Shown here in pieces: positions 60,440-64,000 of a stretch of DNA of 64,000 nt. The notes beneath the pieces were generated by a model. It saw nothing but the letters and a program-made list of their open reading frames with translations, made no database searches and was not told the origin of the DNA. Numbering within the stretch: position 1 is the first letter of the stretch; every line of letters starts with the position of its first letter. This stretch comes from Sipunculus nudus. Taxonomy: Eukaryota; Annelida; Sipuncula; Golfingiida; Sipunculidae. The stretch spans positions 60,640,453-60,704,452 of the forward strand of contig CM049311.1 in the NCBI GenBank assembly GCA_026874595.1, in the 5' to 3' direction. Position numbers and translations under genes: made by a program.

Positions 60440-60985
60440 CGGAGAACTCCTCTTAAACCGCTGGACGAATTATCCGATACCTGTAGGGTCATATGGGAAA
60501 TGGCGTTTAACAAAGACTGGTGGCGTCATCTACAATCGTATTTGCGTGTAACCATGCGTCTGTTAACATAAATGGTTGGTGTTTTGGCCTTAAAGTTTGC
60601 AGGTCCGTCCATCTTAGATAGTTTTCCAATAGACAAGACAAATGGCCCAATTCATGAATTTATCTCAGGAGCGGTATCACATGTCAGCCTAAATTTGAAC
60701 ATGAATCTTGGGTGTCTTTATCTCAAGATATGAGTGGCGGTGCCACTTGGAATCGTGTTCGTGTGGCTTCCATCGGTGCGTCTGATTTTGGTGAAAATCA
60801 CACCTCAGAGGTCGTTTGATGTATCTGCTTAAAATATATTATTACATCTCAATACAGGTTGTATCGCTTTCTCATACACAAAACTGGCGGCGAAAATACA
60901 TTCACATTTTCGTAGAATACATTGATGCCCTTATCTCAGGAATTGTTTGACGTATTGGCTGGTATTTTGTATACAAGTATCCGCA
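60440..60985 (+). repeat. degenerate internal units of a mollusc-type repeat
   Basis: Four spaced relatives of one sentence: CTCCTCTTAAACCGCTGGAC (60447), TCTCAGGAGCGGTATCACAT (60662), CCTCAGAGGTCGTTTGATGT (60803) and TCTCAGGAATTGTTTGACGT (60935). Spacing is 130-215 bp and irregular. It looks like an old tandem-unit element whose ends are no longer visible. Confidence 0.45.
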
Positions 60986-62641
60986 CCAAAATGTAATAGC
61001 ATGTTGAAAAGCCCATGTCCCACTCTTCCACAACATTTCATGGTAACCTTTTGTATTTTTCACAAAGTTTGCTAAAGGTCAATCAAATAAACTGAAAAGG
61101 TAATATAATAGACTTAAAGGTTTACATTGGTACACATTGACCAGGTTAACAAGGGCAGCTTTTTTAATTAAATTCTTAATGTAAGCCTACACCGTTATAT
61201 CATGATAGCCGATGATCATGTAATAATAATTAATTATAATAATTATATAATAATAATTCAATCATAATAATTATATAATATTGATAATATTATTAAAAGT
61301 TTAATTTGATAATAATGATGATATAATGCCCCAGTCTTCTCTGATTGATATCAACAGCAGACATGAGTAATGGCGGGGGGGGGGGGATATACACTTACTT
61401 TATTTGAATAGAAGACACCCAGCAGGGAACGGTTTTGGAAATAAAATGCCTGCTGGGATATGATCTGCCTGAAAGGTTAAATATGACAGGAGTCAGGTGG
61501 TCCAGCTGATGAGAGGTTTTATCTCACAAGGGAACAACATCTATATGTATCATAAGAATTTCCTATGATACATTCAATTGTTTAACTTTATTCCGGATAT
61601 ATCCTTGGTAACTGGATAAAATAAAAATCGCGCTGGGAAAACGAAATGTATACCAATAAATAATCATGATTTCCTTCCTAGAGTTAATGGCTCAGCTGGA
61701 TTAATTACTCCAACATTTCACTAGGTTGGTTTTACATTCATGGTAAAGACCCAGTTTGCATAACGGTTGGAGTGTTTTGTTACGTTAGTTTATATATCCT
61801 AAACGGGTATTGCGTCAGAAATGACATTTATCCGTGGGTGTTTATATCATATGTGAATATCAGGAAATTTTTAACTTTATAAGACATGGAATACGATACA
61901 AAATTGCGAAATTCTCTTCAAGTCAAAGCGCGGATGATAAGGAATAGAATGTACTAACAGTAAGAGAGATTCAGGTTTTGCCAATTAAAATTAATGGTCC
62001 CATATCAAAATCAAACTAGGAAAGAATTTAACACGAAAAAAGAGTGTCTATATAGCATATAACGATGGAAGACTCATAGATTTTTTTTAATGTTAATCGA
62101 AACATAATGACCATATAGGGTACGAACGCCTTCACCTCTTACTCTTTATAATTTGAAGAATACTTTTACCATATTAAATCTAATTATCATTTACATGTAT
62201 TTATCGTTAAAATGTCCATTGAACATGTCGGTATTAACACATGAACAAAACTGTAAATCCTATTTATATGATAGGGATATGAATATTAGCAACATTATTC
62301 GCTTGGCTCCAGTTGGGTTAAATTTTTTTCCAGCATTATCGCTGAAAGGTTTTCATATTTCTGTAACCGACTACCTGAACCAAAGAGATATTAATAAACA
62401 ACATAGTAAGTTAATGTATTGAAATAAACAATGTCGATGGAAGTCATTTTAAAACTGCTCTTCCTACATTTGACGTACCTAACAGCTTTTACTTTGGTAC
62501 TCTAGAGGTGTACATTAGCGTTAACTGATGACAGTTGACACGGCTACCACTAACACTTGTCACCCGCATAGGACCACACGCTGCGAGAGAGGGCGCGTAT
62601 CAGGCACCGTCAGTGTCGCAACGGTTGCCATGACTCCACCT
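60986..62641. other. no recognisable gene; low complexity and poly-G
   Basis: AAT/ATT low complexity at about 61215-61320 and a G run at 61375-61387. A frame at 62153-62422 has no recognisable domain. From about 62560 the sequence becomes more GC-rich. Confidence 0.45.
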
Positions 62642-62655
62642 GTTCCCTTGGAAAC
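62642..62655. promoter_or_regulatory. X-box-like motif
   Basis: GTTCCC-TT-GGAAAC fits the RFX X-box pattern RYYNYY-N(1-3)-RRNRAC. It lies in a CpG-richer patch about 130 bp upstream of the candidate exon at 62789. A single match of this length is only suggestive. Confidence 0.25.
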
Positions 62656-62788
62656 CTGATTTATAATGGTCAGTAAGAGTGTGGCCGTTATGGCATACCG
62701 TCATAAAACCTTGTATTGCTTTGACCGGATCTTAATTTCTCTTAACTGACACATCGCATTACTGACGCCAACGTTGTTTCTGCTGCAG

Positions 62789-62868
62789 GAACTTGCCAGC
62801 CAGGCGGCAGAATTGAAGCGGCAATAACAGACATCTCCTTATCAAACTTTACCCTCATCGAAGTACAG
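62789..62868 (+). other. candidate internal exon (80 nt)
   Basis: Preceded by a good acceptor (AACGTTGTTTCTGCTGCAG) and followed by a consensus donor (GTACAG then GTAAGTGA). Of three frames only one is open: two bases completing a split codon, then 26 codons. The peptide begins TCQPGGRIEAAITDISL and looks globular and secreted-like, with a Cys, Gly-Gly and alternating hydrophobics. Two other frames have stops. I recognise no family, and partner exons would lie outside or go unrecognised. It could also be a noncoding exon. Confidence 0.35.
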
Positions 62869-63885
62869 GTAAGTGACTCTGTTCTCTGCCTTTTAACTCA
62901 CGCTCTGCAACTGTTTTCTGTGGTGGCCCGTAAGTATCATCTCGCGCTCCGTATAGCTTGCTCTGTAATATAAAGGTTTCCTTAGGCCTATGAAGTTCCA
63001 AAGCTTCCGTGATTAAATTTGATGTGCTTTTTCGCGTCAGACCCAATATGCTTAGGCTTAAAGGTGCTCATTCACCTACCTTTTGAAAAAGAATTTATGT
63101 GACTTATGGCTTTGTCTGTGTATATTTTGATGATCTAAGGGTAATTCTGGTGTTGAAAAGTTCTTATAAGGCCTCTGTGAGGGATGCCTAAACTTGTTTA
63201 TCAACATGATTGTAAACACAGTCATGTTGACAAACGAAAAAATGTAACCTAAGGTGGTAGTTTGCATATGTGCGGAGGTAGAAAGGTCACGTGTTGCAAA
63301 ACGCCATTTGTAAAGCTCCGGCTTATCGGACTTGCCGCCAGATGCCCTTGTTCAATTTGTTTTTATTATTTTGGCGGGTCCCCACATATTACAAACATGT
63401 TGATATAAGCAAAACAAGAAGCCGTTGTTCGGTGATATCCACGTTTTCTTGCCTATTTATATAAATGCTCCAAGGGATTACCTTTAATTGGGCCCTTCAA
63501 TATTGTACCTTGCATATTCAATGAAAAATTTAAGTTTCTTCTTATGTCTACTCCAACCAAAAACCATCTGCATTACAAAACGGGTAATTTTTTTTAGTAT
63601 TGCAGTGTTAAATTTGAAGCATATTCTTATTTTTTGTCCAATTTTTTCAAAATAAAATAAATAATTTTAATTTTCATTATACTTTTAAAATTATTTTTAT
63701 TGATAATTATTGCAGTGTAATCGGTTGTTTACGGGAGATAATAAGGTAACCCTGAATTGATATGTTTGTAACTAAATTTAATGTGTTACAAACAATTCCG
63801 AGAAGATTTATGTATATGTTTGGCGTAATGGCTCATTTAAATATAAAACAATCTCATGTATTGAATTTCTGGCCGGGGGGTCTCA
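62869..63885. other. no recognisable feature; would be intron if the exon is real
   Basis: AT-rich DNA. A minus-strand donor-like string at about 63071 lacks a clear exon. Confidence 0.45.
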
Positions 63886-63901
63886 TATATATATATATAT
63901 T
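63886..63901. repeat. short (TA)n tract
   Basis: About eight TA units. Confidence 0.9.
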
Positions 63902-64000
63902 GATAATTTAATATGTTTATTAAATAAATACATCCTCAGGCTTGCACAATACATTGGTAGATAATTAAATCAACATATTCTTTTGACCTGTATGAACGTA

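Noticed and set aside
60440-60985. Coding exon in the GC-richer stretch
   Set aside because: The recurring CTCAGGAAYNGTTTGACGTAT sentence at irregular spacing fits decayed repeat units better than coding sequence.

Overview
This is an AT-rich, intron- and repeat-dominated stretch of animal nuclear DNA. There are no operons, no long open reading frames (the longest is about 150 codons and resembles nothing I know), no rRNA genes and no CRISPR. It is full of (TA)n, (GA)n, (AAT)n and (CT)n tracts and carries many small non-autonomous transposons. Several of these (elements with a 5' hairpin, TCCGTC-type microsatellite and internal tandem units; AAGGTCA-containing units; elements starting CAGTGGCGTACC) are of the kind that fill marine mollusc genomes. 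My best guess is a mollusc, probably a bivalve. That is inference from repeat style, not from a gene.

Layout. 0-6 kb: a 334-bp MITE at the left edge, a Helitron-like 3' end, and a complete 1.95-kb hAT-type element with an exact 8-bp target duplication. 6-16 kb: two degenerate minisatellites (40-bp and 26-bp units) and a CpG-rich patch at 10.4-11.2 kb that may be a promoter plus first exon. 17.3-19.6 kb: a pogo/Tigger-type element with TA duplication, ending in a long perfect palindrome. 20-25 kb: the densest part, with three elements of one shared architecture, one nested inside the 180-bp array of another, which itself sits in an 82-bp tandem repeat. 26 kb: a phase-consistent set of short candidate exons on the minus strand. 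33-35.6 kb: a hAT-type element carrying a nested TTAA-flanked MITE. 37-48 kb: further MITE copies and a small hairpin element. 53-57.5 kb: more element ends, a third TTAA MITE, G-quadruplex motifs and a tRNA-derived SINE on the minus strand. 62.8 kb: an 80-nt candidate internal exon with near-consensus splice sites.

No protein-coding gene could be identified with confidence. The window is best read as intergenic and/or long-intron DNA in which at least four classes of non-autonomous element (hAT-type, pogo-type, TTAA-type, Helitron-like) have landed, often inside one another. The most notable theme is the repeated hairpin, short microsatellite, long tandem unit, CTAG-end design. It occurs in unrelated-sequence families within this one window and offers a concrete route by which satellite DNA could be carried around a genome.
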